From assembly GCF_000001735.4 (NCBI RefSeq), contig NC_003071.7:19505443-19569442 (forward strand): a stretch of 64,000 nucleotides of DNA, read 5' to 3'. The translations under genes were made by a program, and so were the position numbers. This document shows, piece after piece, positions 26,592-39,315 of the stretch (its first letter is position 1; the number at the start of each line of letters is the position of its first letter). The notes under the pieces were generated by a model. It was not told where the DNA came from. It saw only the letters and a program-made list of their open reading frames with translations, and did not search any database. The stretch is from Arabidopsis thaliana. Taxonomy: Eukaryota; Streptophyta; Magnoliopsida; Brassicales; Brassicaceae.

Positions 26592-28809
26592 ATGGAAGCC
26601 ACTGATCCAAGCGCAGAGATCGAGCTCTACACCATTCCTGCTCAATCCAGTATGTCTTCTCTTACCCTCGCCATGCTTTTAGATCTCTAGGGTTTCTTCT
26701 TCTACTCTTTTTACTCGCTCAACTGTTTCCGTCTCTTAGGTTTCTGCTTTCTATGGTTTGTTTTCTTTGCAATTGATTTGGGGATTTGTCTTGTTCTTTA
26801 CAAGGTTGGTTCTTATGGGATGATATACACGAAATTGAAAGACGCGAGTTTGCGGAGTTCTTCACTGAGAGCTCAATCACTAGAACCCCCAAAGTTTACA
26901 AGGAGTACCGAGATTTCATTATCAATAAGTTTAGAGAGGACACTTGTCGGAGACTCACCTTCACCAGTGTCCGCAAGTTTCTTGTTGGCGATGTCAATTT
27001 GCTCCAGAAAGTTTTTCTCTTCCTCGAAAAATGGGGATTGATCAATTTTAGCTCTTCCCTGAAGAAAAATGACCATCTATTGTCCGTGGATAATGCTAAA
27101 ATAGAACAAGGGACTCCTGCTGGAATTCGAGTTACTGCAACCCCTAATTCTCTTAGGCCTATAACCGCACCGCCCCTTGTTGAGGAAAGAGTTGAGACTG
27201 GCATCAAAGTACCACCGCTTACCTCTTATTCAGATGTTTTCAGTGATTTGAAGAAGCCGGATCATGTATTGGTTTGTGCGCATTGTGGAGAACGTTGCGA
27301 TTCTCCTTTCTATCAACATAACAAGGTAGTTTTTTTTTGCTTTTTTTCGATTAGCATATTTCATACTCTCTAGTCTGTTTTGTTTATGCTTCTTTTTTTT
27401 TTGACATATGATGTTGGCAGGGTATAGTCAACATATGCGAAAAGTGTTTCAAGAATGGAAACTATGGGGAGAACAACACTGCAGATGATTTTAAGTTGAT
27501 TGGGAATTCAGCTGCAGCTGTGTGGACAGAGGAAGAGATCCTCCTCTTGCTAGAATCTGTGCTGAAACATGGAGATGATTGGGAACTCATTTCACAAAGT
27601 GTTTCTACCAAGAGTAGACTAGATTGCATTTCTAAACTCATTGAGCTCCCGTTTGGAGAGTTTCTGATGGGTTCTGCTTCTGGAAGACTCAATCCCTCTA
27701 TCCTCACCGAGGATGAAAACACGGAACAGGTGCAAACTGATGGGCAGGAACATGAGGAAACAGAGACAAGGGAAGAAAAAGAAGATCGCGTGAATGAAGA
27801 TGAGCCTCCAGCAAAAAGGAAACGTGTTGCACTGATATCAGAGGGTGATAGTTCACTTATGAAACAGGTGAATGTTTGGTTAAACTATATGCCTTGTGTT
27901 CATTATTTTCCATATGAGTGTAACATTCGGGTTCTTCTCTGACCTTTAACCGTCGCAAAGAATGCCCTTTTTAACTCCACTGGAAAAGAATGTTCAAGAG
28001 ATAACATGTTTACATATTGCACAACAGGTCGCTGCCATGGCAAGTAAAGTTGGTCCATCTGTCGCAACTGCTGCTGCAAAAGCTGCACTTGCAGCTCTTT
28101 GTGATGAAGCCTCATGTCCAAAAGAGATTTTTGACACTGATGACTACAGCAATTTCACAGTTGATAGGTTCGATTCTCTAAGCCCTCAATTTGCTTGTGG
28201 TTTGGCTTCTCATGTCCTACACTAATCTCAAGATACAAAACTTTGCTCACAGAGCCAATGGAGAGAAAGATACAGATATGGAGGAACAGCAAGAAGAGAA
28301 AGGTAAATTGTGTTGTGATTCAATCTGCATTCCTAGGTTTATAATGAAAGCTCAAGGCTTAAGATTTGGAATCGTTATATATTTGCAGACGGGCCTCAGG
28401 GTCTACCTGTAGCGTTAAGGATAAGAGCGTCTGTGGCAACAGCTCTAGGAGCTGCGGCTGCACAAGCGAAAATACTGGCTGATCAAGAAGAAAGAGAAAT
28501 GGAACAGTTAGCTGCGACAGTAATAGAACAACAGGTTGGTTGTAACTTGTAACAACATTAAAACATTTGTGTCTGTTCCACTGTGTTTGTGTCTTGAACC
28601 GGACATGTTTTGCTTCTCTTTGTTGTACTCAGCTGAAGAAACTGCAGAGCAAGTTGAAGTTTCTAGACGACTTGGAATCGATAATGGATGAAGAAGAGAA
28701 AGTGATAGAGGGTGTAAAGGAAACAATCATCCAAGAGAGGGTTAGCGTTTTGCAATGCGCGTTTAGAAGCGGTATTACCAAACGTTGGGATCATACGTAC
28801 GTGAAATGA
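26592..28809 (+). CDS. SWI3A: SWI/SNF chromatin-remodelling subunit SWI3A
   Basis: Exons 26592-26649, 26805-27325, 27421-27867, 28028-28167, 28253-28302, 28389-28534 and 28633-28809 give 512 residues. The SWIRM domain (about 15-110) begins WFLWDDIHEIERREFAEFF. Next is a ZZ-like zinc motif (CAHCGERC...CEKCFKNGNYG, about 175-210), a SANT/Myb domain (WTEEEILLLLESVLKHGDDW, about 225-275), an acidic stretch with the PPAKRKRV nuclear signal, and a C-terminal leucine-zipper-like coiled coil. It is a core scaffold of the BRM/SYD/MINU remodelling complexes in the nucleus. The length and domain order match SWI3A rather than B, C or D. I believe this is At2g47620. Confidence 0.95.
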
Positions 28810-29194
28810 TCTTCTTCTTTCATTCGTACTTTTTTTTTCTCTTGGGGTAGAGTTGTTTTCTCATTCCTTATGGATTTGTTATGTTGACTTTTGAGGATTA
28901 TATGTATTTAGTATTAATGTGTTTTATTGACTTAATGAGGAGAGTAGGTTTAGGTTACATACCTCTTTTGTCGATATGTCTGACCAATGGATGGGTCTCT
29001 CTACTAATTCACACGCGCCCAGTGTGACGTCAAATAAATAAAATTCCGAAAACATTTTCTGAGCTTTCCATAATTTGGAAAAAAGTGAATTGAAAAAAAG
29101 AACAGTGACACTCTTGTTTCTATAAATTGGTGAGACCGTCCTCAAAACCCCTTCGTCACCTTCAGTGTCTCTCTCTCAAGATCTAGCTCCGGTC
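28810..29194. other. SWI3A 3' region and promoter of the lipase gene
   Basis: These 385 bases link two plus-strand genes. A CT-rich leader with CTCTCTCTC precedes the next ATG at 29195. TATAAATT near 29121 is a fair TATA box. Nothing else is seen. Confidence 0.4.
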
Positions 29195-31469
29195 ATGAAG
29201 TCGTCGGAATTCCAATACCACGAGGTTCTCTCTCTCTCTCCCTCTCTCTGCTTAGAGATTTTAGATGTAGTAGTAATAGTTTAACAGGAGAGTGAAGATG
29301 TCAAGAGGTGTTGAGATGATTGATTAGATCTTTGAATAAACAAATATGTGTATGAATTGGTGACAGGAATACGTGAGAAATTCAAGAGGTGTAGAGTTGT
29401 TCGCATGTAGATGGATCCCATCTTCTTCGTCTTCTCCCAAAGCTCTGGTTTTCCTCTGCCATGGTTGCAGTTATTTCCTTATTATTTCTAAAAGCCGCTT
29501 TCTTCATTACACATAATAAAACTGAACAAGTTGGTGGTGATTTTGTGCAGGTTATGGAATGGAGTGTAGCGACTCCATGAAAGGTTTTTCATTATTCTTC
29601 TTCCTTCCAATTTATGATTCACATGCACAATAGTAATGCATTAGATCTAACAAATCTCCAAAAATATGGATTTTTTGTTTCTCTTGCCTTGATTTGGCGG
29701 TGGGATTTTAGATTTAATTAGCAAGTTTTTTTTTTGTGTTGCTTCTATCAGTTCTCTGAATCAGATTACGCATGATACTGAGAAAAAAGTCATTTCTTTC
29801 ACTGCTTATCATTTTTTTTAACTTTTATATTTTAGATTTGATGCATTATACTAGTTAGGATTTGTGTAGTGATAGTAGCAGATCATGGATCTTAAATTCA
29901 CTGTGGACCTTAGAACATTTATGTGTGTAGTAATACTCCTTAAATGCCTCTAGAAAGCAAGTCATGGAGGGTGTTAGGACCGGTAGGTCAACAAGTCTTA
30001 CTTTATGTGGTTGGTTTTGGTTGGAGAACGACCCTCAGACTAAATTTAATTTATTTCATTTTTTTGGTCTTTCCTCGTTTAGAGTGTTGTATTTGATCCC
30101 TTGCAAATTAAATTACCTTTCTTTCTATGGCTAGCTTGGTGGTTGAGAAAATTTATTCGGAAGTTGATACATGTTTGAAACTAAACAAACTGATACATGT
30201 TTTGATTTTAGAATGCGGAATCAGGCTGGCTTCAGCTGGATACGCGGTTTTTGGTATGGACTATGAAGGTCATGGAAGGTCCATGGGATCTCGTTGCTAC
30301 ATCAAGAAGTTTGCGAATGTTGTGAATGATTGCTATGACTACTACACATCTATTTGTGGTATTTCATTTGACATATATAACAATAACATTCCTCTCTCTC
30401 TTCTTCTCCGTTTATCAGTAAGAAGAGATTTTCTCAACCCCTTAAGTTAATCCGGTTAATTTTATGTGACACCAGCGCAAGAGGAGTACATGGACAAAGG
30501 CAGATTCTTGTATGGAGAATCCATGGGAGGCGCAGTCACTTTATTGCTTCACAAAAAAGATCCTTTGTTTTGGAACGGCGCCATTCTAGTTGCTCCAATG
30601 TGTAAGGTAAAAAACCTGCAACTATAATTTTAGATTGCAGAGTCGTAGGTGATAATAATATTGAAATGCAAAGTATATTGTTATGTTTAAATATGCAGAT
30701 ATCTGAGAAGGTGAAGCCACACCCTATAGTGATTAATCTGTTAACTAGAGTCGAAGAAATCATACCTAAATGGAAAATAGTTCCAACAAAAGACGTGATT
30801 GACGCTGCTTTCAAGGACCTCGTCAAGCGAGAAGAGGTCTGTATAGTGTATACCAACCCTCTGATCACCATCGAAATTGGTTATATGTAAATAATTTGGT
30901 GTGTGTAAATGCAGGTAAGGAACAACAAGCTGATATATCAAGACAAGCCTAGGCTCAAAACCGCACTTGAGATGCTTAGGACAAGCATGAACCTAGAAGA
31001 CACTCTCCACGAGGTTCATGTCTCTTATTGATTGTTCTTGATCCCGTGTTATGACATTATTTCTGACCAAGACAACATGATATTGCAGATAACAATGCCA
31101 TTCTTTGTATTACACGGAGAAGCAGATACAGTGACGGATCCAGAGGTAAGCAAAGCTCTGTACGAGAAAGCTAGCACAAGGGACAAGACGCTCAAGTTGT
31201 ATCCAGGGATGTGGCACGCTCTGACGTCAGGTGAGCCTGACTGTAACGTGGACCTTGTTTTTGCTGACATCATCAATTGGCTTGACCTTCGAACCGCTGA
31301 CCCTGCCTCTCTCACTGTCACTCCTATACGAGTTGGTAACACTACGAGCGTCCAGAGGGTAACTACTGTTAACGGCGTTAGTAACGGTCATAGGAGGCCT
31401 AAACGTCCCTTCTTCAATCTCCTTTGTGGTTTGAACCGTGGCCGTTTGGTTCCACGATCCACTGTGTAA
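29195..31469 (+). CDS. Monoacylglycerol lipase-like alpha/beta hydrolase
   Basis: Eight exons: 29195-29224, 29367-29463, 29551-29583, 30212-30358, 30476-30606, 30699-30836, 30915-31013 and 31089-31469, giving 351 residues. Landmarks are the oxyanion-side FLCHGYG motif, the nucleophile elbow YGESMGG, the acid loop HGEADTVTDP and the histidine in GMWHAL, which together form the Ser-Asp-His triad of the MAGL/lysophospholipase family. Likely substrates are monoacylglycerols or lysophospholipids at internal membranes. The last 50 residues are a Thr/Val/Arg-rich tail outside the domain. Exon 1 is only ten codons. No signal peptide is seen. I believe this is At2g47630's neighbour-set member, At2g47630. 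Confidence 0.9.
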
Positions 31470-31950
31470 TAAAATTTTATCAAGGCAAACAAAAAACAAT
31501 TTATGAAAAAGAGAGTTATGATTTTGTGTGAATTATTAAAGATTGGTGGTCTCATGGTTTGAAATTTGAAAATGTATGGCCCAAAGAATTTATAAGTTAT
31601 GGCTACCTAAAATATTTATATTCGTTTGGAAAACGTTAAAGCCCCCCAAAAAAAACATTAAAGCCCATATAAATTGACAAGGCCCAAAATTTGAAAGGCC
31701 TAACTTAACTATGTTGTAGCGCCGGTCCGCCAAGTACTTTCGAGTATCGAGTCGTCGTTCTTCTTCTTCCTCTGAGAGAGAGATCTGCGGAAAACGAAAG
31801 CGAGATTTATCAGGTAAGGTAAAACCCTAACTTCTTCGATCTTTCCTTGTGCGAAAATCTGTAATTCTGCTTTCCTGAGTCTCTTTCGTATTCCTTTACT
31901 TTGATAGGTTCGGTGATTCTTTGTGGAGAAGAAGCTCGCGATAAGTCAAC
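31470..31950 (+). promoter_or_regulatory. Region between the lipase gene and SmD2
   Basis: After about 130 bases of lipase 3' UTR come AAAGCCCATAT (31661) and AAGGCCCAAAA (31679), both site II-type motifs, and then the SmD2 leader with a GAGAGAGAGATC tract. A leader intron is possible, since GTAAGG at 31813 is followed by TTTGATAG near 31901. No other gene is seen. Confidence 0.45.
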
Positions 31951-32989
31951 ATGAGGTATATCTCTCGATGGTTCTAAGTTTCTTCTGCATTTTGTGGTGC
32001 TCAATTTGAGACTTGTCTAACACTGTGGTGTTTCTCTTGATTTTCTATATTTTTTCTCGCAGCAAGCCAATGGAAGAGGATACCAATGTAAGCTTCCTTC
32101 TAATTTCTCTCGCTACTGCTTTTCTCGATTCGCTGTTTGCCATAATTCATCTACTGTTTCCAGTTTCATCAATCTTAGCTGTCTCTAGTACTTGAGTAGG
32201 ACTGTGCCACTAAAGATTTTCACTGAATTTTTGTTCCGTTCTGCGTTGAATGGGCAGTAGAGAATTGGATGTTTTCATCACTTCTGCCCTTTGTTGTAAT
32301 GTCATTTGATTGTTGCTGTTATAAACTCCATTAGTTTCCTGCTTGTATGATACTCTTAAGGATGTGTTCTCTCCTTAAATGTTGTTTCTAATTCATCATG
32401 CTTGATACTGTCCTTAGCAGGGCAAGACTGAGGAAGAGGAATTCAACACCGGGCCACTCTCTGTTCTTATGATGAGCGTCAAGAATAACACTCAGGTATA
32501 GAGATCTCTAGGAGATGTATTGAGCTTCTGATGTTAGATAATGATGTTGTATATGAAAACTGATTAAATGGATAGATGTTTTTGACCTTCATGGGCTAGG
32601 TGTTAGACAATGAAATATTGAAATGTATAACGAAGAGTGGTTAAAATGGAAAGGTTATTAACAAGGTCAACTTTTTTATGTTCAGGTTTTAATCAATTGC
32701 CGGAACAACAGGAAACTTCTTGGGCGAGTGAGGGCGTTTGACAGACACTGCAACATGGTTCTTGAAAATGTCAGAGAGATGTGGACTGAGGTAGCCAATA
32801 TTCATTATCCTGAAATCAGTTTTGTCTACATATAAAACTTGTGGTGCCTGAGATGGCGTTGGTTTGGTTTAGGTTCCGAAAACTGGGAAAGGCAAGAAGA
32901 AAGCACTTCCGGTGAACAGAGATCGGTTCATAAGCAAGATGTTTCTACGTGGAGACTCGGTCATTATCGTCCTCAGGAATCCAAAATGA
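31951..32989 (+). CDS. Small nuclear ribonucleoprotein SmD2
   Basis: Exons 31951-31955, 32063-32087, 32421-32495, 32686-32790 and 32873-32989 give 108 residues. Exon 1 is only five bases (ATG plus AG), so the protein starts [10 protein letters not shown]. The Sm1 motif runs from [13 protein letters not shown] to the [23 protein letters not shown] segment. The Sm2 motif is [15 protein letters not shown]. SmD2 forms the heteroheptameric Sm ring with D1, D3, B, E, F and G on U1, U2, U4 and U5 snRNAs. The size and motifs match the family throughout, with no truncation. I believe this is At2g47640. Confidence 0.95.
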
Positions 32990-33308
32990 GAGGAAGAGAG
33001 ACTTAGAGACATGTTCCTTGTTTGTTGTGCTAAAACTGATAAATTCTTGTAGGTAGTAGCATCTTTTAAAGTTATTCGTCTCATTTTCGTTTATGTCCGA
33101 ATTGACAAGATCTTTTAAAGATCTTTTAAAGACATGTTCCTTGTTTGTTGTTTGTTCAGCTCGCATGTCCAAGCTCAAAACTACGGTGATTGCATTAAAA
33201 AAAATAAAACTTTAAAATCGGTGAGGTTTCAATATCACTACATTGACAGGAATAGAAATATCAAAATTAAAAATGAAAACGAAGAGAAACGAGAATCTCC
33301 AGCGACAG
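32990..33308. repeat. SmD2 3' region with short direct repeats
   Basis: The convergent space between SmD2 and UXS4 holds an exact 22-bp repeat beginning AGACATGTTCCTTGTTTG at 33007-33028 and 33130-33151, and three copies of ATCTTTTAAAG (33061, 33110, 33121). This looks like a small local duplication in the SmD2 3' UTR or just past it. Confidence 0.7.
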
Positions 33309-35922
33309 TTACTCTGTTGATGATGAAGTGGTGGAAGAATCCTGCTTTTGGTCGCCAAAGACACGTTGACGGAAATCTTTGACCATAAGTGGGAGTCCTT
33401 GGCGTAGAGCCACCTTTGGTTCCCAACCAAGAAGCTCTTTGGCCTTTGTGATGTCTGGTTTCCTCTTGTGTGGGTCGTCCTCTGTGTTTGGTCTGAACTC
33501 TATCTTTGCGTTCGGGTCAATTGTCTCTTGAACCACCTGCTCACCCACCATCCACTCGTTTGGGTCAGATACAAAGATTTTGAGTGATCAGATTATATGT
33601 AACAACAAGAGAAAAATGTACCTTAGCGAGCTCGAGCATGGTGAATTCACCGGGGTTACCAAGGTTAAATGGACCGACATGTTCTCCCTCCATCAACCTC
33701 ATCAGACCTTCCACCTATCACATTATATTTTGCACTCAAGTTTACCAGTACACAATAATAAATAACCATGTAAGGATACGTAGAGACAAAATGAAGCATG
33801 ATTTTTCAGCTCAACAAAACAAGGACATGGTATAATAAAGATCCGTTGTTGGTACCATAACATTGATTGATATCCATCCATCCCCAAAGTTTATGTCACA
33901 CTTTACAGAGCTAATCCATTTTACTATGGCATCAAGGTTAGTGAATCCCGTTCACAAAATCAAATCATAGAGAGATCGTAAATACAAGTGATTAGACTAA
34001 CTATCCGAACCTCAAATATAGATTCTCAGCCACTTATTGTATCCTAGTGAGATCAACTATAACTTTGAATAGTATCAAGATAGACTGTTTTCTGTTTTTA
34101 CCATGTCAAGTCTGAAGTATACCCCATGAAAGTAACAATTGAAAAAGATGTGGTCATGGCAAAATTTGAAGAAGTAGGGCTACTACACCATGAATTGAAC
34201 TTTTCCTTGTTTTTATCTAATCATGAATTTGAAAACTTAAGGAGGAAAAAGTAAAAGGGGATTACCAGATCAGAGACAAACTGGAAACTCCTAGTCTGCT
34301 TACCATCACCATAAACAGTCAAAGGCTCTTTTCTTAATGCCTGCACAACAATCATCATTACTTAATAAAAGGTATAATTCCGTTGATCATTTATTAAGCC
34401 ACTTAATCTAACACAAAGTCCTCCGCACCTGGGCAACGAAGTTGCTAACCACACGACCGTCATCGATACACATCCTTGGGCCATAAGTGTTGAATATCCT
34501 AGCAATCCTAACCTGTTGAGGAATAATAAATCAGTCAAAATCTGCATCTGCATTTTCTAGCAGCGAAATATAATGAAAAAGAAAACAGACCTCAACATTA
34601 GCGCCTCTGTGATAGTCCATGGTCAAAGTCTCAGCCGTACGTTTGCCTTCGTCGTAACAACTCCGAACACCTGTTCCAATTTGCCATATCACTACTCTTT
34701 CAATATTCCACCAAACACAAATTGCTCAATCTATTATTTCAGAAAGAAGAAAATTTGATTAAAATGTGGGAAGGGGGGTAAAAGCGTCAAATAAGGAGGA
34801 TAAAAATATCTCCTGCGGGTGCGTCTATGAAAGAGACACACGTCTGAGAGCCGTACGATTAAAGGACCCACAATCTACGCTTCAAATGGAAGGAACTTTG
34901 ACCAGATCTTAAAAAAGAACTCTCTCTCTCTGTGTTTCTTCTGCTAACGTGCTGTGTTTCTTCTGCTAACGTGCGCTTAATTGTTGTTTCAAAATGAGGA
35001 AGAAGAAGAAGAAACAGAGAGGGAGATGAAGGGGTAGTACCGATGGGATTAACGTTGCCCCAGTAAGTCTCAACCTGAGGATGTTGAAGAGGATCTCCAT
35101 AGACCTCACTCGTACTCGTCAGCAAGAATCTTGCTCCCACTCTCTTCGCTAGTCCCAACATGTTCAATGTTCCCACCACATTCGTCTTGTATCCACACAC
35201 ACAGAGTTAAGGACAAGAGCAAGCAAGATCCATACTACATATAACAACATTGATGATGATAAACTGAAATTCCTATAGAAGGAAAAGAAAAAGGATATGA
35301 TAGTCTTGACGGGATTGAATTTGTAGTGAACAGGAGAAGCAGGGCATGCCAAATGGTAGATCTGATCAACCTCTAGAAGGATCGGCTCCACTACATCGTG
35401 ACGGATCATCTCGAAATTAGGGTTATTGAAATGGTGCATCACGTTCTCTTTCCTTCCCGTGAAGAAATTGTCGACCACGATCACGTTGTCTCCTCGAGCC
35501 ATCAACCGGTCCACCAGGTGTGACCCGACGAACCCTGCTCCACCTGTCACAACAACCCTTAGCACTTTCCGTTTCAAGCCTAGAGGGATTTTGCCGCCTG
35601 CCGATCCGATCCGGCTCATGTACTCGATGCTTGGCTTCTTATGAATCGTCGCTGGCAGATACGATGACTCCGATCGCATTCCGTATCCGGAAAGCGGATC
35701 CACGTCGTAAGGAATTGGTTGGTGGTTGGATGATTTGGAGAAGATTGTGAATCCTAATGTGGCGATGGCAATGCCGACGAGGACGAAGACGAGTCTCTGT
35801 TCTCTGAGCATGTAACGGATCGGACGAATCGCTACGAACCATGGCTTTATCGGCTTTGGATAATAAGATTCCGCTTCTGGTTGCTCTATCTCGTGTCGCC
35901 GGTTTGTCAGCTCAGACGCCAT
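33309..35922 (-). CDS. UXS4: UDP-glucuronate decarboxylase (UDP-xylose synthase) 4
   Basis: Exons 35299-35922, 35041-35188, 34591-34670, 34429-34512, 34266-34340, 33622-33714 and 33309-33536 give 443 residues. A single membrane anchor (about 43-61) marks a type II Golgi protein. The Rossmann fold starts at [13 protein letters not shown] (GGAGFVGS 127-134) and the short-chain dehydrogenase pair is Tyr263/Lys267 in SCYDEGK. The enzyme converts UDP-glucuronate to UDP-xylose with bound NAD+, feeding xylan and xyloglucan synthesis. The first intron is of the rare AT-AC kind (see its own entry). Other introns are GT-AG. I believe this is At2g47650. Confidence 0.95.
34930..34973. repeat. 22-bp tandem duplication in UXS4 intron 2
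   Basis: CTGTGTTTCTTCTGCTAACG plus TG is present twice in direct tandem (34930-34951 and 34952-34973). It lies inside the 370-base intron between exons 2 and 3 and probably has no effect on splicing. Confidence 0.75.
35189..35298 (-). other. U12-type AT-AC intron of UXS4
   Basis: Read on the minus strand, the coding exon ends ...AAG ACT ATC and the intron begins ATATCCTTTTTC, the exact U12 5' splice-site consensus. It ends GTGTGTGGATAC, with AC as its last two bases, before AAG ACG AAT. About 20 bases before the end is GTCCTTAACTC, matching the U12 branch site TCCTTAAC. Only this splice restores the conserved peptide KTIKTNVVGT. The 110-base intron therefore needs the minor spliceosome. Confidence 0.93.
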
Positions 35923-38688
35923 CTTTCAGAGTTTCTGGATCCACGATCGTGATAAATGGAAGGAGAAAGTAATCGTGATTTTACCGAGTCGAACTAGCCG
36001 GAGACTGAGTCGACCTGTAGGACGGGGAGTGAAAACCGATTTGGGTTTTCGCTTGTATTTAAGTAGACGAAGGTGCGTTACTGTTTTAGCCTCGTTCTTC
36101 TTCTTTTATTACGATGATGCCCCTATATTTACTTTGTTTCTCTCTCTCTTTTAGGCGTTTTTCAGATTTGAAAAGTAAACGATTCTTCAAAACCGGACGG
36201 ACATTGATTACTATCTTCGTTCATTTGTTGACCAATTACAATTTTCTCTTTTATAAAATGTTGTCTTTACAAAATTAAATGACTAGTTTTATAAAGAAAT
36301 AAATTTATTTTCAGTTTTGTATTTATTACTTGTTGTGAATCAATCTATTTATGACTTATTAAATAACTTTGATGTTTTATTTGGCAACTACTGACATTTT
36401 CTTTGCATTTTTATATTTTGTATAAATTATAACTTTTGTATTCATTGTCATTATGGGGAAATGAATTTTTGAATTGGAAAGTGCTGACAACATATAAAGT
36501 ATATGTAATATGACTATGTAAGTAAGGAATTATTTAGAGAAAACTTCATACTCGATCGATATATAAAAAAACGACGAAAATGTATCATAGAGTTAACAAA
36601 GTAGAGTAATGTACCTTAAGAAAGTCAATAAGCGCCTAATTTGTCACGCAAAGCCAATTTGATGGCAACTTTGAGTGATTTCAACGCTCGTTTATTTTCT
36701 TCTGTTTAATTATTTTTCCCACTAGTGATACCTAACATATATATATGATCATTTATGTATACATTTATCGTTAGGAAATATATTTTTCTCGTACGAAACG
36801 TTTATTGACAGATTTATAAACTCACATGCATTCATAACGTTTTCACTTTTTTGTTGAGAAGAAAACGTGACATAACAACGTTTTTTGACACAAATTTTGG
36901 CATATTATTATTTAGGTACAAACATGTTTTGAGTTTCGATGATAACTTTTTTTATGGGTCAGATTATATTGTATGGGTGACCGTGGTAATAACATTTATC
37001 TAGGTTTACTTTGACGTTAACTTCCTAACATACATAAACAAAAACGAATATAAGTTTGCTAAGAGAAAAGAGGAAGAAACAATAAGAGATTGATTTGGTG
37101 TCGATAATGGACAAAGAGACGCACAAATTTTATATATTTAATTTCTATAATATATATACATCATATTTAAAATTAACCAAGGTTGGCGGAATATTGACAA
37201 TTCAACGATACACATACATGCATGAGAATGCCTTGTCAATATTTTTAATTTTTAATTTTTTTGGTCGAGCCTTGTCATTATTTTGATAAATTTTCTGCAT
37301 ATAAAGAAATATAACCAACATAATATAAAATCGATTAATACAAATTTGATTCTGATTTCATTGATACGTGAAACTCAGTTAAAAGTTAAAGTTATTTAGA
37401 ATCAACTACATTTAGTTCGTAAAATTAGTAATTAATGTTGTGTGCTTGACATTATGTGAACACAACTTAATTTACTAAACCCAAATTAGAATGAAAATTG
37501 AAAAAAAAAATGACGAAGATGAAAACGATAGAGGAGGAGGAGGAGGAGGAGGAGGCTCGCACGTCGGAGAAGGGACTTGGTCGTGAAGCGACACTGATTC
37601 ATATATTGCCACGTGTATCTCTATTATTTCCCACGTTTTCTGCACTCTTTCATTCTCCCCATTTTCGAGCCAGCAGCGTCACTTTTTTTTTTTTTTTTTT
37701 TTTATTTGTTTAGTATAGAGTAAGTAGATGAACATATATAATAGTGTATGTGCAGAATACGTCTACTATTAAAAATATCAACAACAAATAGTAGGAGTAG
37801 TAATTTGTCACGACTCACGTACATCTACTGCAAGTCTGCAGCAAATCATTGCCGAGCATTATAACTTAAACAGCAGTATTTTCAGAACTATCTCACGGTT
37901 TTTACCCAAAAAAAAAAAAAAAAACTATCTCACGGTTTAATTACATGACTCAAAACAATTGATATTGCTGTTGTAACGTTTTTGTGAAACAAAAACAAAA
38001 ACAAAAGAAACCTTTGTTTGTGGGCCTTTTGGAGTAGTCACGGGGAAAAATCTGAATCCGCATTTTGGGCTAAATGTAGGCCCATCTCTGAAACATCTAC
38101 CAATCCCCGTTAGATTCAAATTTGGGCTTTAGCTAATATAGTGACCAATGACCATCTCGCTCCCCTTTTGTTTATTCGCCTCAATAAATTGATATGTAGA
38201 ATATTTTGTTTTATTCCACAATAAATTTTGTCAATTACAATTCTCCAATATTTTAATAAAGTGAAAAAAACCACATGTAATGAATATACTTGTGGAAATA
38301 AATAACGTACCATTAAATGAATGTTTCTGAAATGTAGTTGGAAACAACTTTTATAATGTTTTGTCACCAAACTTACGGAATGACAAAATGGTTCCATGGC
38401 AATCACGATACGATTGATCCAAAAACATTGTAACGTTACGAAAAAATGAGATATTTGCAAGATATAATAGATAATAAACCGAGGCCAACTGATTTTGTAA
38501 TAAGTACGAAAATGATAAATTCATGATAATTTGTGTGAGTTAAGAATAACCAGGACAACAATCAACAATCATATTATTTATAATTAGTGTTACAATAATA
38601 GTTCGAAAGTAAAATAAAGTTTTTTTCTTCTTCTAATGTATGTATGATTCATGATTGTATGGGTAATAAATAAATATCATAGCGTAGA
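35923..38688. other. Intergenic region, UXS4 promoter to PMEI6
   Basis: About 2.8 kb. The first 150 bases should be the UXS4 leader and promoter. Elsewhere it is AT-rich. A GAG repeat (about 37532-37553) opens a 71-codon frame at 37498 that runs into a T tract. Its product is low-complexity and I do not call it a gene. GGCCCA-type motifs occur near 38024 and 38079. Nothing else is seen. Confidence 0.45.
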
Positions 38689-39315
38689 TTACAAGCCATC
38701 AAAAGCAAGCTTCTTGAGGAGAGCCAGAGCATTGCTGCATAGTCGCATACACTTGGTGGCCTTCCTCCGGACCATCCTGACCGTCCGTGTTCTACTCGAC
38801 GTCTCTTCAAATCCATCTAGACACGTGTCATCATCCGTGAGTGCTGCGCTTAGCCACGTGGCGAGATCGCTTATCTGCCGCTGGAACTCATCCGCGTTCA
38901 GTGTCCGCAGAACGGCGAGCGACTTGTATAGGTTGTCGAGAGAGTCCACGAAGAGCTCTCGGCAATCCGACAACGCGATTCGCTCGCTTTCGCCAACTGC
39001 TGAACGCTGCGTTTTGAGCAAGAGCCTCAGCACCCGTTTGGTGTCGGTTATGGTAACCGCGACGCTAGCTCGAGCCCACTTGCTGGTGTTGTTTCGAGCG
39101 ACGATTGCAAACGGCCATAGCGTTCGGACGCAGAGGCGGTTGTATCGCGTTACGTTGCACGCGTTTCTAACGTATGTGCTGTACTGCGTCACGATGTCGT
39201 TTGTGTTGATGTTGCTACCGGTGGAGGCTAACGACGGATTTGGGTTTAGTGCCACAAGAAGAGAGAGAAGCAGAAGAAGAGTAAACGTGATAGGAGAAGA
39301 AGAAGACGAAGTCAT
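38689..39315 (-). CDS. PMEI6: Pectin methylesterase inhibitor 6
   Basis: A single exon encodes 208 residues. A signal peptide (about 1-30, MTSSSSS then LLLLLSLLVAL) sends it to the apoplast. The mature part has the plant invertase/PME inhibitor four-helix bundle, with the disulphide cysteines of the N-terminal hairpin (NACNVTRYNRLC), the LSDCRELF helix and the DDDTCLDGF motif. It binds PMEs 1:1 and blocks demethylesterification. The gene known as PMEI6 (At2g47670) is needed for mucilage release from the seed coat. The name here rests on my memory of its location. Stop codons and length are normal. Confidence 0.88.
   Translation of the reverse strand: MTSSSSSPITFTLLLLLSLLVALNPNPSLASTGSNINTNDIVTQYSTYVRNACNVTRYNRLCVRTLWPFAIVARNNTSKWARASVAVTITDTKRVLRLLLKTQRSAVGESERIALSDCRELFVDSLDNLYKSLAVLRTLNADEFQRQISDLATWLSAALTDDDTCLDGFEETSSRTRTVRMVRRKATKCMRLCSNALALLKKLAFDGL

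Noticed and set aside
37498-37713. 71-codon plus-strand frame with a Glu run and a Phe run
   Set aside because: Built from a GAG microsatellite and a T tract; no domain, no clear promoter, so it looks like chance.
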